Assembly: GCA_030144725.1 (NCBI GenBank)
Contig: JASKMD010000026.1
Span: 8,956,100 to 9,020,099, forward strand
Origin: Haematococcus lacustris
Lineage: Eukaryota; Chlorophyta; Chlorophyceae; Chlamydomonadales; Haematococcaceae
Length of the DNA stretch: 64,000 nucleotides
Direction of reading: 5' to 3'
Below, piece after piece: positions 1-11,462 of the stretch. Position numbers and translations under genes: made by a program. The notes beneath the pieces were generated by a model. That model was not told the origin of the DNA. It did no database searches and saw only the letters and a list, made by a program, of their open reading frames with translations. Every line of letters starts with the position of its first letter. The stretch's first letter is position 1.

Positions 1-27
1 CAAATCTCATGGACATCCCACCCCCCA

Positions 28-55
28 GCCGGCTACCCCTCCCATTGAACCACCA
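28..55. repeat. Left copy of a 28-bp inverted repeat
   Basis: This stretch is the reverse complement of 2294-2321 with one mismatch in 28 bases. The pair brackets a minus-strand reading frame of probable transposon origin (537-1313), so it may be the terminal inverted repeats of a 2.3-kb DNA element. No target duplication is visible and the left flank is only 27 bases long. Confidence 0.5.
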
Positions 56-536
56 CGTAAGGGACATTTGACTTTGCGGCGTGCCTGGTGAGAGTTGAGT
101 TGTCATTTCAACGCGGAACGCCTTATCTTTGCGTTGCGCTTGCGCCTGCGCGCCCGAGCTGCTGGCACCCTACGGTGACCGGCAGTCAGCCAGGCACGCG
201 AACGGTTTCGCTCTGCGCAATGGGCCTTTCTAATGCTGCTTCACAACACCCACAACGCAGGATGCGGAGTTCTCCGCTGCGGTACACTGCGGTACACTTT
301 ACGCATGGAGCCCAATCTCAGATTTACACAGCCAGCTCAGTCGCACTCTGCCTGCTCATTTAAATGCTGCAGCACCATGTATCGTAGATCAGCACGCAAG
401 GTGTTGGCTGGCACACACAACCCCACTGCCTTGCAATACTCGTTTAACATCTTGACGCTCAGCTTCTTGCCCAGGTGCACAGCTGCATCACGCTGTCTGG
501 TGCAAATGAGCACAGAAGGGTGAGGCACTCATCGTC

Positions 537-1313
537 TTAATGCTTGTCATCCCTCTTCTGATCGAACATTGGCATGGCTACAAAGGGCTTTGTGATGGAG
601 GGCCTCACACACTCACCCCTTGGTGCGCGGGTCATGCATTGGGCACATGCACATGCAGTCTGTGACCACTCAACCTGGATCCCTGCAGCAGGAAAGAAGC
701 AGCTGTGCATGCTCATAGAGCCGGGGATGGATGATGCAAAGGCATGTGCATCCCGTTGTGGAGCACTGCAAAGCCCTACCTCCTGTGTGCTCAGCTCCAA
801 ACACCACCGATGACCCACACTTGCTCGTGCACGGTGAGCCTTGCTGGGGTCAGCAGCAGTAGCTGCCTTGTGATATGCATTGCAATGCTGTACAAACCCC
901 AATGCATTGCACTTCCCAACACGATCAGCCAGGATCTCACCCCTCAACCACTGCTTCACCACCCCTCCCTCTGAATCATGCCTGCCCTTAAAGTGTGCTG
1001 TAGCCCCATAGCTCCACCACACTGGCACGCTGAACCTCTGTGCCATACCCCAATGCTGTCGCATGGCTGGGGCGCCCTTGAATTGCCCCGCACACCCATC
1101 AGACCACATATGTAACTGCCTCATGTCCATGTCATGCTCTGCCAGCAAATAACACACCACTTGGTTCACTGCTGCTTGGGTAATGGCTGCCGACTGCTCC
1201 TTCCCATCTGTCATCACATACATGGTCTGCTCATAGTAGGCCCCCTCTTTGTTCTTGAAGTATGCACACGCAACGAGAATGCCTATCTGCGCTGCATGCC
1301 AGTGCTCTGACAT
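537..1313 (-). CDS. Transposon-derived hypothetical protein
   Basis: This 258-codon frame has no introns that I can see. Its middle part carries a WSDGCAGQFK motif followed about 30 residues later by GATAHFKGRHDSEGG and a lysine. That spacing (Asp-Gly, Gly-Gln-Phe-Lys, then Asp, Gly-Gly, Lys) resembles an RNase-H-like block I know from transposon-encoded proteins of several eukaryotes. I cannot name the superfamily. The C-terminal third is cysteine-rich (CACAQC). The first ATG gives a start without an obvious N-terminal domain, so upstream exons may be missing. It sits between two 28-bp inverted repeats (28-55 and 2294-2321), which supports a mobile-element origin. Whether it is expressed is unknown. 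Confidence 0.4.
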   Translation of the reverse strand: MSEHWHAAQIGILVACAYFKNKEGAYYEQTMYVMTDGKEQSAAITQAAVNQVVCYLLAEHDMDMRQLHMWSDGCAGQFKGAPAMRQHWGMAQRFSVPVWWSYGATAHFKGRHDSEGGVVKQWLRGEILADRVGKCNALGFVQHCNAYHKAATAADPSKAHRARASVGHRWCLELSTQEVGLCSAPQRDAHAFASSIPGSMSMHSCFFPAAGIQVEWSQTACACAQCMTRAPRGECVRPSITKPFVAMPMFDQKRDDKH

Positions 1314-2293
1314 GATCTCAACGCTGCGCTCAACAGTCAGCTTCTCTGACCAATCACATGACCAACCACAGCTTCTCTGACCAATCTCTGAATAATCACA
1401 ACTGCTTCACAACACCCACAACGCAGGGCGCATGGGCTGGCCCAGGCTGTGCAGGTGCTTGCGTGGGTGTGGAGCTGAGAACGGGCATGGGCTGGCTGGC
1501 TGGCTGGCTCCTGCTGCAGCAGCCTCAGCACATGCTCTGTGGGCCAGTGGAACCTGTTGTGACTTCAGACATCATGGCTGTGACCTGGCCAATGGCTGTG
1601 TGATTGCATCCGGATCTGTAAGAAGCTGCCTCCCCCTCCACATGGATTTCCACCCAGCCAGTGCTGCCAGCTAGCGTAGACTTCGTACAACACGCACAGC
1701 GGGCAGCATGGCCCCCCTTCCGTCTGTAGGGGTGGGATTTGGAGTACAAGCCCATACCTGCAGGCATGTGCACACGCCAGCTTCTAAAACCCCTCTTGAT
1801 AAATCTTGATAAGAGTTGAGAACTTGGCAGGTGGTCCACAGTTGAGTTCCCTAGCTAGTGACGCAGGGCTGGAGACTTCGATTCACTTCGATGGTCGTCA
1901 TACGGGCATCAGCAGGTTGGGCAGCATGGAAGAGTGTTTCCCCACCTTTTGGAGCCTAATCCACAAGGGATTGATGCAGCTGCCACTGCTGTGCTCCTAC
2001 TGTGGTCTCCTCCAAGTTTCAGAGCCCCTGAGCCAGCGCATGTTGGTTATCATGATGGACATGGGGTCGGGCTCCTAACACATCGCGCACTATCCATCGC
2101 GTTAAACAGGGACTCACTGCTACTGGGTCAACGTACATCAAGTCCGCAGGCTCGGTAGGGTCGGATACCCGGCAACATGCCCTACCGGCTCAGCGTGTGC
2201 CTCAGCGCAGCCGCTCTTCGACCCTACAATCCGCGTGTAAATCCGTGCAGAAATGAGTCCGGAAAAGCCGTTGTCCCTTATCGATAGGGGGGT
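1314..2293. other. Non-coding stretch, no gene recognised
   Basis: I see no convincing coding region. A short direct duplication of a CTTCTCTGACCAATC phrase lies at about 1340-1385, and small overlapping frames show no recognisable motif. It probably belongs to the same element as the reading frame to its left. Confidence 0.4.
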
Positions 2294-2321
2294 TGGTGGT
2301 TCAATGGGAGGGGTAGCCAGC
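2294..2321. repeat. Right copy of the 28-bp inverted repeat
   Basis: It matches the reverse complement of 28-55 at 27 of 28 positions. Just right of it are two short repeats of a CATGCTAC phrase. Confidence 0.5.
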
Positions 2322-2382
2322 CATGCTACAGCCATGCTACGGCTATCTAGAGCGTGACCCGGAATGTTAAACCATCTTTAAC

Positions 2383-2493
2383 ATGGCGTCAGCGGAGAAG
2401 CTGATTTTCATTCAGACCAATGACGAGCTGGCAGCCAACTACGACAGCATTGACCAGAGCAATCAGCAAGACGTGGCAATAAGCCTCTTTTGA
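2383..2493 (+). CDS. Small open frame, 36 codons, possible exon
   Basis: An ATG opens a 36-residue acidic frame starting MASAEKLIFIQ and ending in SLF before TGA. Two more small ATG-to-stop frames follow on the same strand at 2807-2884 (25 residues, starts MEQPEIVRTF) and 3008-3076 (22 residues, starts MADAAKIVSL). None matches a family I know. They could be isolated micropeptides, remnants of a transposon gene, or chance. Only the balanced amino-acid composition argues for coding. Confidence 0.18.
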   Translation: MASAEKLIFIQTNDELAANYDSIDQSNQQDVAISLF

Positions 2494-2886
2494 CAGATTA
2501 GGGTGACAACCCGTACTCTTCCGTTGCTCTTACATATTGGCATGTAAACTTGCGTTACGTGAACTCCCGGCCTAGTCATAATGCAAACCACGCCGACAGC
2601 AAGGTCTCGAAGACGGCCGCAATGTCTTTCTGTCAAAGTCTGACAAAAACTTTTTTACCTTACTATCGTCAAACCCCAGTTGTACTCCGGGTCGTCAGGG
2701 TGTTAAGCTGGACTGGTTAAAGATGGACAAAGATTAGTTAAAGCACGCTAAAGGCCCAAAACATCAGGAAGTTAGTTTCACCAGCGCTCTAGCTATCGTG
2801 GGAACCATGGAGCAGCCAGAAATTGTGAGGACTTTCCCAAACGATAATGATGCCTTGCACCTTAATCTGTCCACCCAGCCTTAAAG

Positions 2887-2960
2887 TCAGGCGTTCCCAA
2901 CTACCTGAAAACCACCCCCCTGTGATAGGAAGCCCGTATCTCCGCAGCCAATCAGTCAAA
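2887..2960 (+). mobile_element. Solo end of the TCAGG/CCCAAC element family
   Basis: The sequence starting TCAGGCGTTCCCAAC followed by a CTACCTGAAAACC phrase matches the right-hand termini of the hAT-like family found intact at 34528-38010 and 52594-53819. No partner end was found within a few kilobases, so this is a truncated or solo terminus. Confidence 0.45.
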
Positions 2961-3112
2961 AATACATGTAAACAGTGCTTTAAACTTAGGAGACTCAAAG
3001 CTACGAGATGGCCGACGCAGCAAAAATTGTCTCGCTCTCAGCGGTGCTCAGTGCCTGCCCAAAGATCGACATTTGAATTCATGCGATTTTGCCTCATGCG
3101 AGGCGCGCCACA

Positions 3113-4063
3113 CTAGCACGCTTCGCCACACCGTTGTTGCTGGCACCTACAACGCGCAGCAGCAGTCGGAACATGTTTTGCTTTTGGCATGTGGACGCGA
3201 CGACGGCAGTCGTGACGACTGGATACCACTACTAGCATTTGGAGCTGCTGCTGGCGCAGGTGCATTACCGGCTGCTCTACTACGCTTAACAAGGTGCTAG
3301 GTGCAGTACGTGGTGTTGTCTCACCTTGCTTTGCTGCCCTCGACTTGTTAGCTGCAGGTGCCTCACGCTTACGTGACGTGCTTGCCGCTGCCAGCTGTTG
3401 CTGCTGCTGGAGGGGTGCACCAGCAGGCACAGCCAGCTCAGGGATGGTGCCTGCAGGTGTCAGCTGCTGCTGAGGGGGCGCAGCTGCGGCGAGCTTCCCA
3501 CGGATGTGGGTGCACACGTGGCTCTGTAGCTTGGGTACCCTCCAGCTCGTGTGTACCTCCTGCTTGTGAAACTGGAGGTATGACTGAAGCTGCTTTCCTG
3601 TCATCTTCATTGCCTCCTCGACAGTTGTGTGGCCATAATCACGCCCCCCAAAGGCAAGGGCATGGGCCGCTGCAAGCCGCTCTTGGCACGCATGGTCACC
3701 CACATTAATCACAACTCTCCCGACCTTGTGCGCTGCATCTGTGATCTGGCGCTCTGCCTTTGCTGACCGCTGTGCTGCAGCTGTGGCATCCTCCTTACGC
3801 CGCACTTCAGCACGGAGCTGACCCATATGCTGCTGCAAATCATGAACATCCACAGTCTTCATGGCCTCCTTGCATGTGCGCAGGGACATCAACTGCAGCA
3901 GAGCTGGCAGCTCCATGTACCTGCCACCACCATGCTTCAGCAGCTGCAAGAAGGACTCCACTGGGGCATTGGAGATGGGCCGTACAAGCTGCAGCCTTGA
4001 TGTTGTTAGGGCAATGCAGATAGCCAGCCCTTGGCGACTAGTTGAGTGCATAGAGCTGAGCAC
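3113..4063 (-). CDS. Hypothetical protein, coiled coil, probably transposon-associated
   Basis: This continuous 316-codon frame is unrelated to any family I recognise. Residues about 30-75 are leucine-rich helical sequence. Residues about 70-125 are charged (KTVDVHDLQQHMGQLRAEV, then ERQITDAAHK) and look like coiled coil. Residues about 195-270 are Gln/Pro/Ala-rich low complexity with a basic stretch (SRKREAPAANKSRAAK) that could be a nuclear localisation signal. The last 60 residues are basic and cysteine-rich and may be read-through past the true end. It lies on the same strand as the transposon-derived frame at 537-1313 and next to a solo element end at 2887. It could be an accessory ORF of a mobile element or a host gene fragment. 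Confidence 0.35.
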   Translation of the reverse strand: MLSSMHSTSRQGLAICIALTTSRLQLVRPISNAPVESFLQLLKHGGGRYMELPALLQLMSLRTCKEAMKTVDVHDLQQHMGQLRAEVRRKEDATAAAQRSAKAERQITDAAHKVGRVVINVGDHACQERLAAAHALAFGGRDYGHTTVEEAMKMTGKQLQSYLQFHKQEVHTSWRVPKLQSHVCTHIRGKLAAAAPPQQQLTPAGTIPELAVPAGAPLQQQQQLAAASTSRKREAPAANKSRAAKQGETTPRTAPSTLLSVVEQPVMHLRQQQLQMLVVVSSRHDCRRRVHMPKAKHVPTAAARCRCQQQRCGEAC

Positions 4064-5844
4064 TCTTGGCCTTGCTTAATCTCTTCTTAATTCTCTTCAT
4101 GGTTAGGGATTGTGAGGTGGGTGGGTGAGATGCTGAGCGGGGCTACGGGCTTGGCTCGGTGGTCAGGGTGATGGGGGGTGATGGATACGGAGATGGGTGA
4201 AGGAGAGGTTGGGGAGAGGTAGGAGGCGAGGAGAAGGAGGGTTAGGGGGAGGAGGCTGATGGCAGGCTGGGATGAGGGGCTACTGGGAGCTGGGCGGGGT
4301 AGACGAGGTTGGGAGATGGTGGGTTAAGGTGTGTTCGTGGTGGCCATGTGGCGGAGTGGTCAGCCAAGCTCAGTCGGCTCCGCATGCACCTGTAGCCATC
4401 AGCATGTGTACCTTGTAAGCGGTCCATCTTGTCACATACAAACCCAATGATTGAGTTGCATGGTGCCATGGACGCGTTGATGAGTATGCTACAAAAGATT
4501 CGTGTGAGGCCAGGCTGTTGTTCAATGGTTGAAAACATAAAGCTGATATTAGCTGTAGTGGGTCATAGCTGGAGGGGGTGTCTAGTCCATACTGTGCCGC
4601 CCACCATTACAGCGATACAGCGATGTCGCACACGAATTCGAGTTTCTTCACATCCTCGCCAAGCGGCCTGCACCATCAAGAAGCTCGCGCAGCCATGTTT
4701 GCCGGACTTCGGTGGTGTGCGCCACCAACATGTCGTGCATCGATAACGGATAGCCAAGGACGTAGCTTACCAGTGTAGCTAACCACGGTCTGCGATTGGG
4801 ACACATCCGGGGTCACATGTGGCTGCCCGCATCGAATGACTCCGATGGCAATTCCAGTCGAAAATTAAACGCAGCAGACGCAGCAAACGTTACATCAAAT
4901 GATGGAGTAGATGGGCTGCAGTTGCATGGCGTGGCAGCACGGCTCACTGCGATGGCCTGCGGCGCACTACGACGCCTGCCTCTTTAGTGCGAACTTTGCT
5001 ACGGACGCCACGGAGAGCCTCGCCACCCTGCTCTTGTGAGTGGGTCGCTGCTTGTTTGCGCTATCTCAAGTTTTGACCTGGTGGCGGGCGGTGATCTGGG
5101 ACAAGGCTTCAGTCCAAAACGCGAGTTTCAGCGCGCGTGAGTTACCGCGATAGCCTCAGCTACCCTTCACTAGCGCGTGGTGTGAGCGGCAGGCCTGTCA
5201 CGGATTGGCATGGCCAATGGCCGGGGTGACCAGAAGGGGTGGGCGGTTAAGCAGCTAGACGATCGACGGCGCAAGCGGTGAAAGCCATCATTCTCATCTA
5301 CATCACATCACATCCTCATCCTGACTCAGCGGTTAAAATGCCACCTTTCATTGGCCGGGTCATGCATGCAAGTCACTGCGAGGGGTTGCCTTTTCCAAGC
5401 CGTTACCTCCTTCCACCTGCTGCCATCCCCAACACCCTTACTCTGACCAACAAACAACCACGTTCTGTCGCCATCCCTGCCCTCCGTTGCCACGATCGTC
5501 ATGGCGTAGTCACCAGTCCCATGCGCTCTATGCTATTTATGCAGCCATGCTGAACACCTTGCTGCTCTTGTACGCGCCACTGGCCACCTGGGAGCAGTGA
5601 GAGGGTGGGCAGAGCACCGGCGTTCCAACAGGACACCAGCCTTTTTTGCCACTAGCAACCTTCCTAAGCAGGAAGGGAAGCAGACTCACAAATGCATGAC
5701 AAGTTCCCTTCTGCCGTACATCCAGCTGCACATGTCATGTCATGTGGACCAGTGCATGGAGCCACCGTGTTCAATAGTGGTTGCTGACTGCTTTCTTAGC
5801 ATACCCAACAGAAGCAGCAGACTTGTCAGCCACCCAGGGCAAGG
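4064..5844. other. Intergenic, no gene recognised
   Basis: The left part (about 4100-4340) is purine-skewed GGGTGA-type sequence. The rest contains only short frames without recognisable motifs. It includes the region downstream of the minus-strand DXR gene, where a 3' UTR is expected below 5845. Confidence 0.4.
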
Positions 5845-8800
5845 CTATGCGGGGGTGGCGATTGGTGGTAAGCCCCTCACCTTCTCCCTGACCCACTGCC
5901 TGGCCCAGGCGTCATAGTGGACGATCTGCTCCAGGTCAGGCACGCCCACCCAGTCCTGCTTGTGCGCCTCGCAGCACGCCTCATTCAGGCGCATGATGTC
6001 TAGGTAGGAGATGCGCTCATCCAGGAATTCCTGCCATCACCGTCACCACCACCAGCACTATTTGAGGCAGTGTGTTAATGAGCATGCATAGCAGCATAGA
6101 CACAGTACACTTTCCCCTGCATGACCTCCTGCCTGGGAAAGCTGGCTCAGCAGGCTCATGGGCACAAGATACACAGGAGATGATGCCAAGCATGCGCATG
6201 GCCACATGGCCACATTGCCACCATGAGGCCACATGAGGTCACCATGCCAAGGTATTGAATGAAAGGGCATCACAGGCTAGCACAACAGCTGGGAGGTGAC
6301 GCATGCGTATGACATGAACTTAACTGCCACAACCTACTCTGAAGCAGCTCCACAATGGCTGCCAGCAGCTCTGACTCTGCCCTCACAGTCGGCACTTGCC
6401 TGCACTGACTGCTCGTTTGCTGCACTCAGCACGCCAGTCATGCTGCCACCAGTGCGGCCTGCTGCGTAGGCCAGGTCCATGGCTGGGTACTTTTCTCTGC
6501 AGAGAGCATGCGGGCCTGGTTGAAGGTAGGGTCAGGACCCAAGGCAGGGGTGGGGCGGGGCGGGGCAGGGCAGGGCACAACAGGTGTGGAGGTGAGTCAA
6601 TTCAGGTCAGAGTCAGGGGGCAGCCTCTATTGTCAGGGTTGGGTTGGGTTGGGTTGGGTTGGGCTTGCTGGGTAAGTGTAGGAAGTCAGACTACATGACC
6701 CTGGGCAGCCCATGCAGGACAAGTACATGACAGCCTGGTGAGATGATGGCCGCTGGACCCTGCCCCAGTGCATGTGTGCTTCTCCACCAGGTCAGTTGGG
6801 TCAGTTGGGTCAGTTGGGTGCCGGGCGTGCCTGTCAGGGGCCCTGAAGGTCAGGTTGTTGGCCTTGGTGAAGTCCAGGCGAGGCCAGCTGGCGTCCGTGA
6901 CAGGCACGCGCTCAGGCCATGACATGGTGTACATGATGGGCAGGCGCATGTCCGGCCAGCCCAGCTGCACGCCACACAGGTCAGCAGCAGCGCCATTCAC
7001 ATACTTATCGGCATCGCCACATTGCATAGGCCAGTGTGCGGTCTAATCACATACCGCAGGTGTTGCTGCAGCACATAAAATTGCAACTTACTTGATTTAC
7101 CAGTTCAGGCACGGTGAGCTGTAGAGATCAAGGCACAGTCTGGCAGGCACGGCAGGGCATGCAAGCTTGGGCAGTGGCCATGGCAAGCAGCTGCACTGTG
7201 CCAGGGGGGGGAGTTGATTGGTGTAGAGCATGTGAGGGAGGCAGAAGGAGCAGGCCACTGGATTTGAAAGGGGTACCTCAGTTGGGAAGGCACCAGGCAC
7301 TGTGCCTACTGCCCTGCAACTGCTTGCCTGGTGTCTGGCTGTTGTGTCTGGCTGTCTGGCAGATTACACCCCTCACACACAATGACACCCGTCACACCTC
7401 TCACATCCAGTCACACCTCACACATCCTGTCACACTTCTCACACCTGGGCCAGCACTGAAGAGTCCTGCGTCTCAATCATGGAGTGGATGATGGACTGCG
7501 GGTGAATGACGATGTCTATGTTGTCGTAGTCCATGCCAAACAGGTAGTGTGCCTCAATGACCTCCAGACCTGCAGGGTGGCAGTAGAGGAGGGCAAGCAG
7601 TGTGGCAGATGAGCTGGGGTGGAGGGGGGGGGGGAGAAGGGCGGAGCAGGAGCACAGGGCAGGGGCACTTCAGCCATGGCAATTATGCGCAGCAGTAGCT
7701 GCAAATGGTATGGTTTCAGCAGCAATCGTCGTAAGTGTGGGCATCAGTGGATTACATATCAGCAGCAGCAGCAGCAGCAGGCTACCTTTGTTCATCAGTG
7801 TTGCAGAATCAATGGTGATCTTCTTGCCCATGCTCCAGTTGGGGTGCGTGATGGCCTGCTGCACTGTCACCTGCACCCAGTGAAGCGCCATGTCAAAAGG
7901 TCAGGTCAGGTCAGGTCAGGTCAGGTCAGGTCAGGTCAGGTCAGGTCAGGTCAGGTCAGGTCAGGTCAGCCCGGGCCATCCCCCCTGCTACTCCAACCCC
8001 TGTCCACAGGCTCCTTCAGGCAGCCCTGAAGCGCAGCCAGCTGCCAGGCAGCTTCCCACCTCCTTCAGCTTCTCTGCGGGCCAGTCCCTGAAGGCACCTC
8101 CAGAGGCTGTGAGGATGATGCGGCGCAGGCCGCCCTCAGGCAGGCCCTGAGGACAGATGCAGCACCACCACGGCACAGCCTGGTTCAGCCAGGTGCTGAT
8201 GAGGAGATAGTGTGACAACTGTGTGATGATGGTGGGGGGCGATGAAAATGATGTGCTGCCTAGGGGTACCTGGGCCAGGTGGGTGCCACAGCAGCCTCGC
8301 CACAGATCCCAGTAACAGCATCACAGGGCCCAGTGCAGGCAGCGCTTGGCAGCCTTCCAGTGGTATGACTAGCCACAGCCTACCCTGTGCTGCCCATGAT
8401 GCCTTGGCTGGGAGGGCAGCAGTGCAGAGCCGAGCTGCACCAGCCCAGCCCAGCCCAGCCCAGCCCACATGTCTCAGGCGGCCAAAGTGGCGTAGCCTGG
8501 CCAGGTTGCATCAGAGCAGCATGACACACCAGGCCGACACAGCACCTCCCTCCAGGCCAAGCCAGCACGTCAGCAGCACACGACCCATCAGCTGCCCGCC
8601 GTCAACAGACAAGCTGGCGGTTCAGCAGCACCGGGGACTGAGCTAGGGCAGGTCAGGCGGAGGGTCACCTGCATGCACTGGAAGATGGCGCTGTGCTCTG
8701 AGTCTGCTGGCAGGATGTTCACGCCGTACTCTTTAGCCAGCGGCAGCACAAAGGGACCCCCTGCACAGACATGCCAGGGGCTCAGCACCCCAGCCAGACC

Positions 8801-9886
8801 TCACACTACAGCTGCTGCTGCCAGTAATGCCTGCAACTGAGAGTCAGGCTTTCGGAGTTTACACAGGTGTAAGCAGGCCAGCCTCTGCCAAGAGACAGCT
8901 GCAACTGCTGCTGTTGCTCACTGTGTGTGTGCTGGGCTGTGCTTTGCTGTGCTGGCATAAAACTTGCACTGGCTGCCCCGCTGTTTATCAGCCCCGCTGC
9001 TGTTGCTGCTGATGCTACTGCTGAACCTGAATGACCTTCACGACTCCTCTCCTTGCTCTGCAGCTGCTGCTGTTCTTGGCTCAGTCAGGCTGGTCCCAGC
9101 CATTGCAGCTGCTGCTAGTATCGTAACTGGTCAGGCTGGAGCATTGCACTACAGCTGCTGCTGAGGTCCCCACCTGCAATGAGGGTCTCCTTGTTAGCCA
9201 GGCAGATTTCCTTCCTTGCTTTGATGGCTGCCACTGTGGGCAGAAGCCCAGCACAGCCCACGATGCCAGTAACCACGCTGTCGGCATCTTTGTGTCGGGC
9301 CACCTCAACGGCGCCCTCGTCACCAACCAGCAGCTCAGGCTGTTCAGGCAGGTCCTTGATGGCCTCCTTCAGCGCAGCCAGCTTGCTGCCGTCCTTGATG
9401 GCAACCATCTTGGGCTTGAACTGACGGACCTGGGAAACGCCACGAGCAGGGAAAGCTGAGCTGGGTACAGAGAGGTTGGGAGCCCATCTGCCGTAACTCA
9501 GCACCTGCTTGGCCAGCAGCTCAATGTTGGAGCCTGCTGCCAGGGCTACCAACTCAAACTTATCAGGGAACTCAGCGATGATGTCCAACGTCTGAGTACC
9601 GATTGAGCCGGTTGATCCAAGCAAAGAAAATTTCTGCAGCCGTGTAACGCGCACCGGCCTGCTGGCTTAAAGTGCCCTCGGTCAAGGATGACAATGGTGA
9701 GCTGCAGGCATAGCATGAGTGTGGCGAGCCTACCTTGGGTCCCTTGCGGAATTGCACCTCCGGGGGCACACACCGCGCAGGCCAGGCGGGAGGAGGGGCA
9801 GGGGCTGTCCCGACCTGTGCCCTGGTGATGTGAGAACGACGATGCCCGGTTGACGCTGCGTGGCCATTCCTTAGCTGCATGTTCAT
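5845..9886 (-). CDS. DXR: 1-deoxy-D-xylulose 5-phosphate reductoisomerase, plastid, 10 exons
   Basis: DXR converts 1-deoxy-D-xylulose 5-phosphate to 2-C-methyl-D-erythritol 4-phosphate with NADPH and a divalent metal. This is the committed step of the plastid MEP isoprenoid pathway. Exons on the minus strand are 9886-9734, 9633-9505, 9429-9174, 8760-8669, 8146-8060, 7870-7786, 7569-7445, 6964-6831, 6496-6400 and 6030-5845; all phases join and give about 448 residues. Residues 1-51 look like a transit peptide. The NADPH motif GSTGSIG is at 57-63, [10 protein letters not shown] near 173, metal ligands D199 and E201 in PADSEHS, the TASGGAF loop near 223, HPNWSMGKK at 248 and the third metal ligand E270 in MNKGLE. 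Two introns (donors at 6830 and 6399) use GC-AG. The last 12 codons read through a possible GT donor at 5880, so the C-terminus is less certain. Introns hold GGTCA and GGTTG satellites. Confidence 0.95.
6637..6663. repeat. (GGTTG)n microsatellite in DXR intron 8
   Basis: About five tandem GGTTG units lie in the intron between DXR exons 8 and 9. The motif is not the plant or algal telomere repeat. Confidence 0.8.
7898..7969. repeat. (GGTCA)n microsatellite in DXR intron 5
   Basis: About 14 near-perfect GGTCA units lie just beyond the 5' end of DXR exon 6 (antisense orientation). Confidence 0.9.
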
Positions 9887-10073
9887 TGGTGATGCAGCGG
9901 CAGGGTCGGATAGGAGTATGGCTCTGTCGTTGCGAGAGAGGTAGGTGCAAGTAGTGCAAGATGAGATGGTTATAAAGGTGGCGGTTGCGGCAGTCAGTTG
10001 CGGAGGACAGCGTGCAAAGGTGAATGACTTACAGGGCGTGCGAGCTGTACTGCGTTCGTCTGCGTAGGCGGTA
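9887..10073. promoter_or_regulatory. Divergent promoter region between DXR and mL54
   Basis: Only 187 bases separate the two start codons, which point away from each other, so both promoters and 5' UTRs must lie here or overlap the first exons. A TATAAAG sequence at 9971-9977 is 97 bases upstream of the mL54 ATG in the plus orientation. Transcription start sites cannot be read from sequence alone. Confidence 0.45.
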
Positions 10074-10626
10074 ATGCTACAGGCATTGCGTGTTCGATTG
10101 GGTGCAGTCGGCAGCCTGCCACTCCGGGGCTTGGCACCATCATCTAAGAAGGGCGGCAAAGACAAAGGTAACAACTCTACTCATGTGAAACAAGACTTCC
10201 CCGCCCTTGCATGACCAACCTGCATTCGCTTGCCTGGGTACTTGCACAGGACCGCGGCGGCCCGGCCAGCTGTCCACGACAAAGGCCACTGGGTGTGCTC
10301 TTATGAAGGGAGAGGAGGACCCCCCTCTGAAACCCGACTCAGAGTACCCAGACTGGCTGTGGAAACTGTTGGATCCCCAGCCCACTGGCAAGGAGCTGTT
10401 TGCCACATACCAAGGACATGGCTTGTCTATGCAGCAGGTGGGTGCTCAGGGTCACTTTGCGCCAGGAACAGCTACATAGTCAGCTGCATGCTAGAAGCAC
10501 GCAGTACAGGCACAGAGAGCTGATGCCTCACCCAAGTCAGTGTTTGTGCTGCAGCTTCACCGCTTGTGGCGCCAGCAGAACAAAGCACGCATCAAAGAGT
10601 CCAACGCTGAGAAGGCAAAGGGATAG
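10074..10626 (+). CDS. MRPL54: Mitochondrial large-subunit ribosomal protein mL54 (L37 family)
   Basis: This is a mitoribosome large-subunit protein of the Ribosomal_L37/mL54 family. Exons are 10074-10167, 10250-10437 and 10555-10626, with consistent phases and 117 residues in total, typical for the family. The first about 45 residues are basic and low in acidic residues, as in a mitochondrial presequence. The family signature follows: DPPLKPDSEYPDWLWKLLD, then a helix, then a basic C-terminal tail (LHRLWRQQNKARIKESNAE) that resembles the rRNA-binding end of mL54. The ATG at 10074 is the first in frame after the divergent promoter shared with DXR. A TGTAA sequence at about 10702 could be the algal poly(A) signal. 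Nothing indicates that it is broken. Confidence 0.88.
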
Positions 10627-11371
10627 GGAGTGGGTAGGGAGACACATTCCTTCACTCTTGGTTATGGGACTGCCCGGCCCTTGTCAGGCCTTGCGTTTTG
10701 TGTAACTGGCTTTCATGCACCATCCCACATCACACCGCGGCGCAATGCTGCCATGGCTTCCTGGATCACCATGGGCAATATGAGGAGGGGAACAGGAGGG
10801 AACAGGCGTAAAGTCAAGCTGTTGCTTTTGATGGAGTGCCCAGCGGTCTTTGGAGGGAACGTGCCATCGGTGTGGGGTTTGTGGTCATCAAGGGTGCGAT
10901 TGAGTACGCTACAGTTTTATTGTAGCTGAGTGATAATACCCACAGTCAAACATGTTGTTCCATGTGGAATTATTATATTTGTCTCAAGCCAGGCCAGGCC
11001 GCACGCAAGAGGCTGAGAGATTTAAAGAAAATAGAGAGGCTGCCATAATGGAGATTTGAGATGGGTGGGCATAGGACAATGAGGCATGCAAAGCAGTCAA
11101 GAGGACATGTATGGTGGTGGTCAAGCCATCCCCGGTTATCTCTCTTCACACTCTGCCATACCGTATGAACTAGATGTTGGCTGACGAAGTCCCGGTCGGT
11201 CAACACCCTGCAGGAGGAGGATTCGTACATGACGAAGAGTACTAGTGCTGATGGCTGGTGGATGTTGTTTTTGTTCTCTTTGTTGTCAGGCTGGTGTGGT
11301 CTTTGGGGATGTCCATGAGATTTGCTTAGTATGTCTGCAAAGAACAATGTTAGTTTTCTGGCACACAGGAA
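10627..11371. other. mL54 3' region and intergenic sequence
   Basis: Beyond the mL54 stop I see a TGTAA motif near 10702 (candidate poly(A) signal) and no gene. A GGCTGGTGGATGTTG phrase at about 11253 recurs across the right boundary of the Fanzor element at 14271. Confidence 0.4.
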
Positions 11372-11462
11372 GGCTGGAATGTAGCGTCACACAACCGTGT
11401 ATTTCCACGGAAAACCCAAGTTGCTTGAACACGCCACCGCCCGTCTCAATGCGCATCGCGTG

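Noticed and set aside
6637..6663. GGTTG repeat as an interstitial telomere
   Set aside because: The unit is not TTTAGGG or TTTTAGGG and the tract is a short intronic microsatellite.
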